Shown: positions 39,111 to 48,124, numbered from the stretch's first letter. The stretch is DNA of 64,000 nucleotides from Hymenobacter siberiensis (GCF_018967865.2 NZ_JAHLZY020000001.1:3906001-3970000); one strand, 5' to 3'. Numbers and translations are program-made. Notes: generated by a model from the sequence alone, not told the origin.

Positions 39111-39695
39111 CTAGACGATGGCGGGCTCGCCGCTGATGAACTGGCGCACCAGCTTTTCGGCGTGGTCGGAGGCTTCGTCGAGGTTATCGTTGACGACGGT
39201 CACGTCGAACCGGTTTTCGAAGCCAAGCTCGAAATTAGCCTTGTACACCCGCGAAGAAATGCTGGATTGTGAGTCGGTAGCCCGGGCCTGCAGGCGCTGC
39301 TCCAAAACCTCAATGGACGGCGGACGGACGAAAATAGCCAGCGCCCGGTCCTTATAGAACTCCTTGATGCTGAGGCCACCCTTCACGTCGACATCGAGAA
39401 TGGCATGCTTACCGCCTTCCCAGATGCGTTCGATTTCGGACTTCAAGGTGCCGTAGAAAGCGCCCTCATACACTTCCTCCCACTCCACGAACTCGTCGTT
39501 GCTGATTTTATCCTGAAAATCCTGAACGGAGATAAAATGGTAGTCCTTGCCTTGCACTTCGGCCCGGCCGCGACGGTCGCGGGTGCAGGCAGAAATGGAA
39601 AAGCTAAGTTCCGGCAACCGGTCCATGAGGCGGTGCACGATGGTGGTTTTGCCAGCGCCCGAGGGGGCCGAAAACACAATGATTTTGCCTTGCAT
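39111..39695 (-). CDS. gmk: Guanylate kinase
   Basis: 194 residues. P-loop SAPSGAGKTTIVHRL, the GMP-binding region SACTRDRRGRAEVQGKDYHF, and EWEEVYEGAFYGT identify guanylate kinase, which makes GDP from GMP. Start MQGKIIVFSAPSGAG is standard. It is 18 bases from the anti-sigma gene and is followed by the palindromic spacer to nadD. Confidence 0.96.
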   Translation of the reverse strand: MQGKIIVFSAPSGAGKTTIVHRLMDRLPELSFSISACTRDRRGRAEVQGKDYHFISVQDFQDKISNDEFVEWEEVYEGAFYGTLKSEIERIWEGGKHAILDVDVKGGLSIKEFYKDRALAIFVRPPSIEVLEQRLQARATDSQSSISSRVYKANFELGFENRFDVTVVNDNLDEASDHAEKLVRQFISGEPAIV

Positions 39696-39713
39696 CGCGC
39701 AAAGCTACCGGTA

Positions 39714-40004
39714 TTAGGCCATTTGCACACCTACGCGAGCCAAAATGGCATCGTGCAGGGTGGCCGGGATGGGCTGCCGGGTTACGCGCTGGTTCAGAAA
39801 ACCAATAAATACGCGCTGCTTCTCGATGTCGTCGAAGCAAGGCGAGCAGTCCGTGGCGTTGTCGAAGAGGTAATCTTCGTCCTCGGCGGTCAGGGGCTGG
39901 CCTTCGATGAGTTGTTCTAGTACAGTGTTCACTCGTTCGCAGTCGGGGCCATTAGCCAAAATGGGGGCCGACGTATTGGTTTCTTTAGTAGCGGATTGGT
40001 TCAT
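39714..40004 (-). CDS. Probable anti-sigma factor with an incomplete zinc-anti-sigma motif
   Basis: 96 residues from the ATG at 40004 (MNQSATKETNTSAPILANGP). It has the layout of small RsrA/ChrR-type anti-sigma factors: a Cys (CERVNTVLEQLIEGQPLTAE), then about 30 residues on, NATDCSPC, where His-x3-Cys-x2-Cys is expected but the His is Asn. It is directly downstream of a sigma factor gene on the same strand (73 bases), the usual pairing. It would bind and inhibit that sigma factor, perhaps in response to redox change; this is inference. Confidence 0.65.
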   Translation of the reverse strand: MNQSATKETNTSAPILANGPDCERVNTVLEQLIEGQPLTAEDEDYLFDNATDCSPCFDDIEKQRVFIGFLNQRVTRQPIPATLHDAILARVGVQMA

Positions 40005-40077
40005 AATTGAAAATGTAGGAAAGGGGTGAGGAGCAATGCAGTACAAGGCCGGGAATAATGCGCCCTTGTTGAAGACG

Positions 40078-40722
40078 TTAATTATTCTCGGCCTCGGTTA
40101 GTTCCGTTTCATCGTCTATTGCATCATTGCCATATCCCATTGACTGGGCGTATTTCTCCAGCTTATCCTTAAGAAAATTGCGGGCGCGGTGCAGCCGTGA
40201 ACGCACCGTACCTATCGGAATATCAAGCACTTTAGCCATTTCCTCGTAGGTAAACCCTTCGAGGTCGCAGAGGATGATGACGGTACGAAAATCGACCGGC
40301 AAAGAATTTAGCGCGCTGGCAACTTCGTCGCCGATGAGGTCGCGGGTCGACTGCTGGCGCATGTCGGACGAAGAAGCGCCAATTTCGCCTTCGGCCTCCA
40401 CATCGTCGGGGTTGTAATAGCCCTCAATTTCGCTGTAATCGACCTTGGCGGGCTGCTTGCTTTTCTTACGGAAGTCGTTGATAAACGAATTCTTAAGAAT
40501 GCGGAATAGCCAAGCCTTGGCATTGGTACCGGCCTCGAAATACTCGAAAAAACGGTACGCCTTGAGGTAGGTTTCCTGCACCAAGTCGTTGGCATCATCC
40601 TCATCGAGGGTGAGGCGGTAGGCAAAGTTGTAGAGCGGGTCGAGCACAGGCATTAGCTCGGCCTGAAAACGCCGGTCTTTTTCCTCTTTGCTCAGTTTAA
40701 CCCGTTCGGGAGAATCGCTCAT
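40078..40722 (-). CDS. ECF-type RNA polymerase sigma factor
   Basis: 214 residues. Region 2 has LYNFAYRLTLDEDDANDLVQ, ETYLKAYRFFEYFEAGTNAK and AWLFRILKNSFINDFRKK; region 4 has LPVDFRTVIILCDLEGFTYE followed by EMAKVLDIPIGTVRSRLHRA, a helix-turn-helix for the -35-like box. It has only regions 2 and 4, the ECF layout. The following small Cys-containing gene is its likely anti-sigma factor. Its regulon cannot be told. Confidence 0.92.
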   Translation of the reverse strand: MSDSPERVKLSKEEKDRRFQAELMPVLDPLYNFAYRLTLDEDDANDLVQETYLKAYRFFEYFEAGTNAKAWLFRILKNSFINDFRKKSKQPAKVDYSEIEGYYNPDDVEAEGEIGASSSDMRQQSTRDLIGDEVASALNSLPVDFRTVIILCDLEGFTYEEMAKVLDIPIGTVRSRLHRARNFLKDKLEKYAQSMGYGNDAIDDETELTEAENN

Positions 40723-41009
40723 ACACGTGGGCGGGGGAAATTGCAGGCCGAAACCTACGAAGGAATAGGGGATTATGACAATAGAAGCAGGTGAGGCAGC
40801 AACTCGACAGTGGGGCTGACCGGGTTAATCCATGCCAATAACCGCTCATTGTGCGACGCTACCCGCAGCCCGGAAAGACCAAAAGTAGCGCAACGCAACG
40901 TGCGGCGCATTGCCCGATGTACGGATTGCATCGGCTGCTAGGTTGCGATATGGCAAACAAGCAGCAAATTAACTAGACGAATCAGCCATTGTTCGTCGCC
41001 ATATAGCAT

Positions 41010-42062
41010 TTATTGCTCGACCAGTAGCGGCGCCCACGCGGCCACCCGCGCCGCCGCCGCCGCCGCCGCAATGGCTCGGATGCAAGTGCAGGCGGCAGGC
41101 TGCTGGCGGCAGTCGTCACAATTCGGCTTGTCGAAGACCATGAATTCGGCGTACGGGCCCAATGGGGCCCAGCGGCCGGGGTGCATGGGCCGGATGGGCG
41201 GGTACAAGCCCAGCGCGTGGCGGCCCAGCGCGGCGGCCAGATGCAGCGGGCCGGTGCTGCCGGCCACAAGGCCATCGGCGGCGGCAATGAAGGCGATGAA
41301 CTGCGGCAGGCTGAGCCGGCCAGTGAGGTCGGCAGTGAGGAAGGCGGCATTTTCCTGAAGCCAGGGGGCCAGCTCCTCCCCTTCCGCAGCTGTGCCGGTG
41401 ATGAAGACGCGGTGGCCGGCGCGGTGCAGCAGCTTGGCGAGCTGGGCGAAGTTATCGAGGCCCCACTCGCGGGCGCTGCCCCGGCTGCGCGGGTGCAGGA
41501 TGACGTTGAGCTGGCCGGGCTGGCGCTGCTGGAGCAGCTCCTGGAGCGGCGGGGCCAGCGGCTCGGTGGCGCGCAGACGCACCAGCTGGGCCACTTCCTC
41601 TGTAGTGGGCGTGGAAGTATCACCGAGGGGCTCCAGCAGCTTCACATTTAGCTGGGCTTCGTGCAGAGGAGAGTGGCGGCGGCTGAGGGCGATGAGCTGG
41701 TTGCAGGTGAGCCAGTGCTGCCAGCGGTTGCGGGTGCCGATGCGCAGCGGGATTCTGGCCTTCTGGGCGAGGCGGGCCAGAATTTTATTGGGGAAGACGT
41801 GGATGATGGCAGCGGCGGCGTAGGCGCGCAAGGTTTCGAGCTGAGCCGTTACGGATTCTTTAAGCAGCTCATCCAGGTTCAGGAAGTCATCGACCCACGG
41901 GCAGGCAGCGGCCATGGGCGCGGTGTAGGTGCGGCCGATGAGCACCACCCGGCAGCCGGGAAACAGCTGCTTGAGCCGGCCACAAACCGGCAGGGTGAGC
42001 ACCACATCGCCAATGGCGTCGGTGCGGGAGACGAGGAAGGTGAAGGTTTTTTCCGGGCTCAT
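41010..42062 (-). CDS. Glycosyltransferase family 9 (heptosyltransferase-like)
   Basis: 350 residues from the ATG at 42062, which overlaps the stop of the GT2 gene by 4 bases (ATGA), so the two are translationally coupled. The N-terminal domain has VSRTDAIGDVVLTLPVCGRL, typical of ADP-heptose:LPS transferases, and the C-terminal domain has VILHPRSRGSAREWGLDNFA, AADGLVAGSTGPLHLAAALG and a cysteine cluster KPNCDDCRQQPAACTC. It probably adds a sugar to the lipopolysaccharide core at the inner membrane. The Ala-rich end is low-complexity. Confidence 0.9.
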   Translation of the reverse strand: MSPEKTFTFLVSRTDAIGDVVLTLPVCGRLKQLFPGCRVVLIGRTYTAPMAAACPWVDDFLNLDELLKESVTAQLETLRAYAAAAIIHVFPNKILARLAQKARIPLRIGTRNRWQHWLTCNQLIALSRRHSPLHEAQLNVKLLEPLGDTSTPTTEEVAQLVRLRATEPLAPPLQELLQQRQPGQLNVILHPRSRGSAREWGLDNFAQLAKLLHRAGHRVFITGTAAEGEELAPWLQENAAFLTADLTGRLSLPQFIAFIAAADGLVAGSTGPLHLAAALGRHALGLYPPIRPMHPGRWAPLGPYAEFMVFDKPNCDDCRQQPAACTCIRAIAAAAAAARVAAWAPLLVEQ

Positions 42063-42826
42063 GCTTCGGCTTGTTCGGTGCGGGTTTTCAGCTTGGCGAA
42101 TTTCAGGAACACGCCCCAGGCCGAGATGCCGGCGATGCACAGGCCGGCAAAGCCATCAAGGAAACCAAGGCGAAAGAAGTAGCCGTGCACGAATTTCCAG
42201 AGCGGCTTGAGCAGCAGGTGAAACAGGCTGACGTGGGTACGACCACGCAGGGCCAATTCCTGGGCCGTGATGCTGGTGAACTTGTTGAGCTGGCTGACGT
42301 GCTGCGCAATGCTGTGGTAGCTGTAGTGCAGGGCATCGCCGGCGAGTGGGCCGGTAGTCTGGCCGGGGTTTACCTCAAATTTCTCGTGCAGGAGCAGGCC
42401 GGTCCAGCGGCCCAGGCGGCGGTCGTAGAGGCGCAACTTGCGGTCGGGGTACCAGCCGCCGTGGCGCACCCAGTGGCCGCAGTAGTTGGTGAGGCGGGCC
42501 AGCGAGTAGGCGGCGTGCTGCCAGTCGGCCTTAACGGCGCGGATGGACTGGCGCAGCTCGTCGGTGAGGACTTCGTCGGCATCGAGCTGGAGTACGTGGT
42601 CGAATTTCGCCTGGCTGGTGGCGTAGTTTTTCTGTTCGACGTAGCCGGCGAAGGCGTGCTGGATAACGCGACCCCCGTGCTGGCGGCAGATTTCCACAGT
42701 AGCATCGGTAGAGAAGGAATCGACCACGAGCACGTCGTCGGCCACGTCGCCCAGGGCCTGGAGGCAGCGGGCAATATTGGCCGCTTCGTTGAAGGTGATG
42801 ATAACGACAGAGAGAGGGATGGGCAT
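42059..42826 (-). CDS. Glycosyltransferase family 2 (LPS core biosynthesis type)
   Basis: 255 residues from the ATG at 42826 (MPIPLSVVIITFNEAANIAR). GT-A motifs: VDSFSTDATVEICRQHGGRV and the DxD-type DHVLQLDADEVLTDELRQSI. The C-terminal part has a hydrophobic hairpin (FFRLGFLDGFAGLCIAGISA) like WaaE/KdtX-type beta-1,4-glucosyltransferases of LPS core. It heads a two-gene unit with the GT9 gene and shares its divergent upstream region with the small lipoprotein at 42942. Confidence 0.9.
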   Translation of the reverse strand: MPIPLSVVIITFNEAANIARCLQALGDVADDVLVVDSFSTDATVEICRQHGGRVIQHAFAGYVEQKNYATSQAKFDHVLQLDADEVLTDELRQSIRAVKADWQHAAYSLARLTNYCGHWVRHGGWYPDRKLRLYDRRLGRWTGLLLHEKFEVNPGQTTGPLAGDALHYSYHSIAQHVSQLNKFTSITAQELALRGRTHVSLFHLLLKPLWKFVHGYFFRLGFLDGFAGLCIAGISAWGVFLKFAKLKTRTEQAEA

Positions 42827-42941
42827 GGGCGGGCAAATATCCGGCGTTTTTGTTGACTGAAGCATGGACCGTTTTTGCAATATTTTCGTACCGCAACCCA
42901 CCGGGCGTGCGTAACTTGCACCCGAATTCGTTTCTCAACAC

Positions 42942-43172
42942 ATGAAAAAAACGCTCCTCCCCGGCCTGTTGGCCGCTGCTCTGCTGTCGCTCACGCTGCC
43001 TTCGTGCGGCCCTTCTGCCGCCGAGGGCGACGATGACGTAGCCACCACCGCCCTGCCCCCGCTGCCCGCTGCCCCCGACACCACCCAGGGTGCCAAGCAG
43101 CCCGAGCAGATGCGCGAATTGAACTCTGTGAACGCCACGGAAGATATCAAGAAAATGCAGCCGCAGATGTAG
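42942..43172 (+). CDS. Small lipoprotein of unknown function
   Basis: 76 residues. MKKTLLPGLLAAALLSLTLP followed by SCGPSAAEGDDD is a lipoprotein signal with the Cys at about residue 22. The mature part is short, acidic and Pro/Ala-rich and ends DIKKMQPQM. No family is recognised. It is divergent from the glycosyltransferase pair. Confidence 0.65.
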   Translation: MKKTLLPGLLAAALLSLTLPSCGPSAAEGDDDVATTALPPLPAAPDTTQGAKQPEQMRELNSVNATEDIKKMQPQM

Positions 43173-43362
43173 ACCACGGATTGGCTCGGATTTTAGCGAA
43201 TTTGGCTACGCCGACCTTCGGTTCACGGATTTTGTGGACGCTGACCTTCGGTTGGGGGCGCGCTGACTCGGGCCATTCATTAGGTTTTCTGCTTTTAATT
43301 GATTGGGCCGTTACTGCTGAGGCGGTAGCGGCCCAATTTCTTTTTCTTCTGATTTAATTACC
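43173..43362. other. Intergenic region with a duplicated 16-base word
   Basis: No gene. It contains two near copies of CGCCGACCTTCGGTT / CGCTGACCTTCGGTT around 43209-43253 and GGATTTTAGCGAATTT / GGATTTTGTGG words before them, giving a short imperfect tandem repeat. A purine/pyrimidine run precedes the start of the GNAT gene. Confidence 0.4.
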
Positions 43363-43893
43363 ATGGAAAATAACATTGTGCTGCGCCGGGGCGTGGAAGC
43401 CGATTTGCCGCAGGTGCTGGGCCTGATTCAGGAGCTGGCCGAATATGAGAAAGCACCGGAGGCCGTGACCAACACGCTGGTGGCCATGCAGCGCGATGGG
43501 TTTGGGCCGGACCCCATCTTCGGCTTTTTCGTACTGGAAAATGAGAGGGCCGAAATCATCGGGCTGGCGCTGTTTTACACGGCCTACTCTACCTGGAAGG
43601 GCCGGATGCTGTACCTCGAAGACCTGGTGGTGACGGAGGCGGGCCGGCGCGGCGGCCTGGGCCGGCTGTTGTTCGATGCCGTGGTGGCCGAAGCCCGCGC
43701 CACCGGCGCCGTGCGGATGAAATGGCAGGTACTGAACTGGAATGAGCCCGCCATCGGCTTTTACAAAAAGCTGGGCGCGACCATTGAGGACGAATGGCTA
43801 AATGGCAACCTGGACGAGGCCCAGCTAGGGCGCTACGAGGTGGCGGCGGTGGCCACGGCTGCAGCCGCACCGGCTACGGGGCGCAGCTTGTAG
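43363..43893 (+). CDS. GNAT-family N-acetyltransferase
   Basis: 176 residues. The acetyl-CoA-binding region reads YLEDLVVTEAGRRGGLGRLL, close to the R/Q-x2-G-x-G/A signature, and the C-terminal NWNEPAIGFYKKLGA is typical of diamine-type and related GNAT acetyltransferases. The substrate is unknown. The last 15 residues are Ala-rich. The IS4 element lies 26 bases behind its stop and leaves the gene intact. Confidence 0.9.
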   Translation: MENNIVLRRGVEADLPQVLGLIQELAEYEKAPEAVTNTLVAMQRDGFGPDPIFGFFVLENERAEIIGLALFYTAYSTWKGRMLYLEDLVVTEAGRRGGLGRLLFDAVVAEARATGAVRMKWQVLNWNEPAIGFYKKLGATIEDEWLNGNLDEAQLGRYEVAAVATAAAAPATGRSL

Positions 43894-43918
43894 CTGCTGT
43901 AGCGGCAAAGGCTGGCGG

Positions 43919-45120
43919 TACTCTACCCTACTATTTTTCAGGTACAAAAACGGGGCAGCCCGACCTTTGGGGTTACGACACCACCAAAAACCCGTTCTGC
44001 CCCGTGAAGCAACACTTCGCCGCTAAAATTACGACGCTTTTGCAGCAGGCCCCGTTTGTGGGCCACTTGTCCCGCCAAAAGTTTGTGGGCCAGTTTATTC
44101 TTGGCCTGATAAAGAGCCGCAACGTGCAATTCGGCGAGGTGGCCCAGCACCTCAATGACGCGGCCAAGCCCGCCTCGAACGAAACGCGCATTCAGGACTT
44201 TTTCCGCGAAGTAGACCTCAATTACGTACTGGTGGCCAGGATTTTACTGAGTTTGTTGCCTGCGCAGGGCAAGCTGCGCTTATGCCTCGACCGCACGGAG
44301 TGGGACTTCGGCCAGTGCCAAGTGAACATCCTGCTCGTCACCGTCGGCACGGGCGAGGTCCACGTGCCCCTTTATTGGCACCTGCTCGACAACCGCAGCG
44401 GCAACTCCAACGCCGCCGACCGCATCGCGGTGCTCGAAAAGTGCCTGGCCTTGCTGGGCAAAGACCGCATCGGCCTGGTCGTGGGCGACCGGGAATTTGT
44501 CGGCCATGCGTGGTTCAAGTGGCTCAAAGACAATGGGCTTAATTTTGTCATGCGCCTGCCCAAGCACCACTGCCTGACCCACGCCGACGGCCGGCGGCAG
44601 GCCGTGGCCGACCTGGGCCTGGTGCCGGGGCAGGTGCGCCGCTTCGCCCACGTGCAGGTCGACGGAGTCTGGGGGCAGGTCTGGGTCAAGGCCGTGGCGG
44701 CGGACGCGTTTGTCTTCCTGTTTGCCACGGCCGGTCTGAACCACCTCGAGCAACTCTATGCCAAGCGCTGGACGATTGAGCAATGCTTTCAAAATCTGAA
44801 AGGGCGGGGCTTTAACCTGGAAGCCACCCACTTGCGCTGTTTCCAAAAGCTGCGCAAGCTCGTGGCCCTGGTCAGCCTGGCCTACGCGTTTTGTCTGGGC
44901 GTGGGCGCGGCCGCCCACGGCGGCCGCCAGCCCATTGCCCGCAAAAACCACGGCTACCGGGCCGCCAGCCTGAGCCGCCACGGCCTCAATCTGCTCCGCC
45001 AACTCGCCCGCCCGCTGACCCTGCCCGAGGACCCATTGGCCCGCTTGGTTGAAACGCTACTGAACTGGATTACGAGGCAACTTGCTAAAAATCAATTACT
45101 AAAAATAGTAGGGTAGAGTA
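43919..45120 (+). mobile_element. IS4-family insertion sequence, about 1.2 kb
   Basis: Perfect 20-bp terminal inverted repeats: TACTCTACCCTACTATTTTT at 43919-43938 and its complement at 45101-45120. The flanks are GCTGGCGG and GTTGGCGG, a near-direct repeat with one mismatch that may be the target duplication. It carries one transposase and lies between the convergent GNAT and protease genes without damaging either. Confidence 0.88.
44004..45116 (+). CDS. IS4-family transposase
   Basis: 370 residues from a GTG at 44004 (MKQHFAAKITTLLQQAPFVG); the longer frame back to 43794 leaves the element and is rejected. The DDE residues lie in CLDRTEWDFGQC, VVGDREFVGHAW and YAKRWTIEQCFQNLKGRGFN, the last being the Y-x2-R-x3-E-x6-K-type motif of IS4 transposases. 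The stop codon lies in the right inverted repeat. The frame is intact, so the element could be active. Confidence 0.9.
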   Translation: MKQHFAAKITTLLQQAPFVGHLSRQKFVGQFILGLIKSRNVQFGEVAQHLNDAAKPASNETRIQDFFREVDLNYVLVARILLSLLPAQGKLRLCLDRTEWDFGQCQVNILLVTVGTGEVHVPLYWHLLDNRSGNSNAADRIAVLEKCLALLGKDRIGLVVGDREFVGHAWFKWLKDNGLNFVMRLPKHHCLTHADGRRQAVADLGLVPGQVRRFAHVQVDGVWGQVWVKAVAADAFVFLFATAGLNHLEQLYAKRWTIEQCFQNLKGRGFNLEATHLRCFQKLRKLVALVSLAYAFCLGVGAAAHGGRQPIARKNHGYRAASLSRHGLNLLRQLARPLTLPEDPLARLVETLLNWITRQLAKNQLLKIVG

Positions 45121-45142
45121 GTTGGCGGTTATCCTCAACAAC

Positions 45143-47266
45143 CTAGAGCCGGGTGAACTTCTGGCTGCCAGTGCGGCCTTGCGCATCCTGCCAGCGCAAT
45201 ACATACAGGCCGGGCTGCGTAGCGGGCAGATTTAGGGTGAGCACGTTCAGGCCAACAGGTACGCTGAGGGCGGTGGCCATGATGCGGCGGCCCAGCATGT
45301 CATACACCCAGAAAATTACCGTGCCATCGGCGGAGGCGGGATATTGGAGGCGTAGCCGGGAGTCCGTCACCGGGTTGGGGAAGATGCTGACGCTGGCGCT
45401 TTCCGAGCTTATGACTACGGGAACAGCGTTGTCGAGTGAGCCATCGGGGCGCTGCAGGCGGAGGCGGTAGTAGTGCAGGCCGGTGAGTGGCTGGGCATCT
45501 ACGTACTGGTACTGACTGGCGGGGGGGCGCGGGGCGATGGTGGCCAGCGGCGTCCAAGCGGTGGTATCGCCGCTCAGGCTGCGCTCCACCACGAAGCGGC
45601 TCAGGAAGCACTCGTCGCGGGTGGCCCAGCTGAGAGTGGCGCCGGTGCCGGCAGTGTACTGCCCGGTGAGGCCGGTGAGGGGAGCGGGCAGCAGGGCCGG
45701 GCCGCTGCAGCCCAGGTTGCGAAAGCTGCGCACCCGCAGCACCTGCCGCCCACCGGCCACTTCGCTGAGGGGGTTCAACGAACGGGTGGTTTGACCAAGC
45801 GCCAGGGCGTAGTGCATGATGGCGCGGGGCAGGTTGAGGTGGTTGAGCTGCTGGGCGTGGCCCAGCTCGTGCACGGCCACCGACTCAAAATCGACCTGGT
45901 TGATGGCGGCCGGCAACGGACCAAACTGGAAGGGCGAGGCATCGTCGAACTGCATATCGATTTCCTTCACCCAGAATATTACCTCGCCATTCGGCGCGTA
46001 GCAGCCTTTGTAGTAGCTGGTGGTGCGGCCCAGAACGCGGGCGGGCAGCTCGGCCCCCTGGTCGAAGGCAACGACGTTCTGGCCGTCGTCGGCGATGGTG
46101 TTGGTGGCGCTGGCGGGGCCCACTTCCCAGTTCATGCCCGTCTGGCAGCGCCAGGTGGCCAGGGCGCGCTGCCAAGCCGCAGCCGGCGTGGCCGTGAAGT
46201 TGGGCCCGAAGCGGAAGGTGATGCCCCCGGTGGCATTGAGGGCAATGTGGTTCGGGCGCTGGAGCAGCTTGCCATCGGTGCTCTCCACGTTGGTGAGGGC
46301 GTAGACGATGGTAACGGCACTACTGCTTTCGACATTGAGCTGGTCGGAAGTGGTGACGCGCACCGGGCCGGAGCCGGCAGGGTGGCCGCTGCTCACCGGG
46401 CTGCCGCCGCTGGCCGTGGAAGGCACCCGCACCTGAATCTGGTTGTTGGTCCAGCTGAGGTAATCGTCGTCGCGGGCTTTCACGCGGGTCGCACCGCCAT
46501 CGTCGGCATTCCTGAATTCAACAAAGCCACTGCCCCGGGTGCTGCCAAAGCCGTCGCCGGTGATGGTGAGCACCGCCCCGGTACCCGCCGTGAGGCTGGT
46601 GGGTGCAAAGCCCGCAATGGTAGGGGCCGCCGTGCCCCGCTGCGCGGGCGCCGCCGCCTGGGCCAGCGCCGGGTTGGCCTGCAACACCTGGCGCGCCTGC
46701 CCCGTGAGCTGGGCTATTTCCTGATAAAAGCCCGCATCCAGCGCCTTGTAAACACGAAAGGGCTCGGAGGCGGTGCCCTCAGTGGGGTTGAATTGGATGA
46801 AACCCTGCTCGCTGCCCACTGGGGTGAAGGCGGCGGGGCCAACGACCGGAAGGCCCGGCCAGGGCGCGGGCATCAGGAAGAAAACGCCCTGCTGGCCGGG
46901 CGTGAGCTGCAGGGTATTGGTCAGGATTTGCTGGTCGAGCCCCAGCCGGCCGCCTTCGGTGAGGACGGTGAGGCCGGTGGTATCGGCTACCGGGCCTTTC
47001 AGCAGCGAAAAGACCCGTAGCCGGTGCCGGGTGAAGAGGTGCCGGTGGCCGGCATCCCAGAAGCTGCGGGCGTCGAGTACCTGCGCTTCAACTACCAGGG
47101 CCGACTGCCGGGCGCGGCGGGCCGGCTCCAGGGGCAGCATCAGGCAGCGGGTTTCGGCGGGCACCGGGGCCTGGGCCAGTGCCGGGCCGGCTCCCGCTAT
47201 CAGCAGCCCCAATGTACTCGCCCACTTGCGGCTCACGAAACGAAGAAATGGTAGTGCAGCAGGCAT
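45143..47266 (-). CDS. Secreted metzincin-like metalloprotease with IPT/TIG and T9SS sorting domains
   Basis: 707 residues from the ATG at 47266 (MPAALPFLRFVSRKWASTLG); a TTG at 47305 would add 13. After a signal peptide ending ALAQA comes a domain of unknown type, then an IPT/TIG-like domain (APTIAGFAPTSLTAGTGAVL), then a zinc site VAVHELGHAQQLNHLNLPRA, which has the HExxHx5H metzincin pattern and a Met-turn-like IMHYAL. A fibronectin-type region and a C-terminal type IX sorting domain (SIFPNPVTDSRLRLQYPA to the end) follow. It is probably a cell-surface or released protease. It is convergent with the IS4 transposase. Confidence 0.82.
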   Translation of the reverse strand: MPAALPFLRFVSRKWASTLGLLIAGAGPALAQAPVPAETRCLMLPLEPARRARQSALVVEAQVLDARSFWDAGHRHLFTRHRLRVFSLLKGPVADTTGLTVLTEGGRLGLDQQILTNTLQLTPGQQGVFFLMPAPWPGLPVVGPAAFTPVGSEQGFIQFNPTEGTASEPFRVYKALDAGFYQEIAQLTGQARQVLQANPALAQAAAPAQRGTAAPTIAGFAPTSLTAGTGAVLTITGDGFGSTRGSGFVEFRNADDGGATRVKARDDDYLSWTNNQIQVRVPSTASGGSPVSSGHPAGSGPVRVTTSDQLNVESSSAVTIVYALTNVESTDGKLLQRPNHIALNATGGITFRFGPNFTATPAAAWQRALATWRCQTGMNWEVGPASATNTIADDGQNVVAFDQGAELPARVLGRTTSYYKGCYAPNGEVIFWVKEIDMQFDDASPFQFGPLPAAINQVDFESVAVHELGHAQQLNHLNLPRAIMHYALALGQTTRSLNPLSEVAGGRQVLRVRSFRNLGCSGPALLPAPLTGLTGQYTAGTGATLSWATRDECFLSRFVVERSLSGDTTAWTPLATIAPRPPASQYQYVDAQPLTGLHYYRLRLQRPDGSLDNAVPVVISSESASVSIFPNPVTDSRLRLQYPASADGTVIFWVYDMLGRRIMATALSVPVGLNVLTLNLPATQPGLYVLRWQDAQGRTGSQKFTRL

Positions 47267-47368
47267 AAGCAAGGAAAAAAACGAGTGCTGCCGAAGATAC
47301 GGCAAACCGGGATGAAGGGCCTTAGTGCCTGGCCCAACAAGTTGGCTGCCGGCTGTTCGGATGGCAGC

Positions 47369-48124
47369 TTAGTACCCACGCCGGGCTTCGGCCAGCTCGC
47401 GGGCGAACCGGTGGTTCTGGCGGTACTGGCGCACATCGCGCCAGATGACGCCCACAAACACGTTGAGGCGGTAGCTGAAGTACATGCCGTCGAAATCGTC
47501 CTCATAATCAACTTCAAGCACCGATTTGCGGTAGCCCACGCTGCCGCTCACCCCCACCCAGCGAAACGGCTTGACCAAGATGGAAAGCCCGGCCTCGACG
47601 GGCACAAACAGGCCCCGGTGGTCGGTAGTGGTGGAGCCGCTTTGGTTGGTAATGGTGTAGTGGCTGCGGCCCAGGCCCACTTCCAGCGGCAGGCTGATTT
47701 CGAGCCAGGGCCGCTGGAAGAAAATATAGCTCACGTTGGGCGTGAAGTACGTGAGGCCGAGCTGAGGCGTGAGGGTATCGGTGATTTTCTTGGTACGCTT
47801 GCCGTTTCGGTATTGGTAGATATAGAGCGCGGCATAGTCACGGCTGAGGGTGTAGCCGCCCAGGCCCAACCGCCAGCGCCGGCCGGGCAGCAGCACCCCG
47901 GCATTGACCCCAATGATGTGCACGGCCGACGACTGCACGAAGGACTCGCGGTTATCGAGCGAAATCACAAAGCCCACCCGGCGGCGCGGGGCCACGGGGG
48001 CCGGGCAAGGCGGTCCCGCCTCCGTGGCTCCGGCCGAATCGGCGGCGGGCCGGGTCTGGGCGGCTCCCACCAAGGCATTCAGCAGCAGGGCAACCAGCAA
48101 GCTGGCCCCGATGTAACGAGTCAT
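47369..48124 (-). CDS. Predicted outer-membrane beta-barrel protein
   Basis: 251 residues from the ATG at 48124 (MTRYIGASLLVALLLNALVG, signal peptide ending GAAQ). A Pro/Arg-rich linker leads into alternating amphipathic strands such as WRLGLGGYTLSRDYAALYIY and MYFSYRLNVFVGVIW, a pattern of 8-10 barrel strands. No specific family is recognised. It lies between the protease and GH43 genes on the same strand. Confidence 0.6.
   Translation of the reverse strand: MTRYIGASLLVALLLNALVGAAQTRPAADSAGATEAGPPCPAPVAPRRRVGFVISLDNRESFVQSSAVHIIGVNAGVLLPGRRWRLGLGGYTLSRDYAALYIYQYRNGKRTKKITDTLTPQLGLTYFTPNVSYIFFQRPWLEISLPLEVGLGRSHYTITNQSGSTTTDHRGLFVPVEAGLSILVKPFRWVGVSGSVGYRKSVLEVDYEDDFDGMYFSYRLNVFVGVIWRDVRQYRQNHRFARELAEARRGY

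Noticed and set aside
43794..44003. N-terminal 70-codon extension of the IS4 transposase
   Set aside because: The first part overlaps the GNAT gene in another frame and lies outside the element; the GTG at 44004 gives the normal transposase start.
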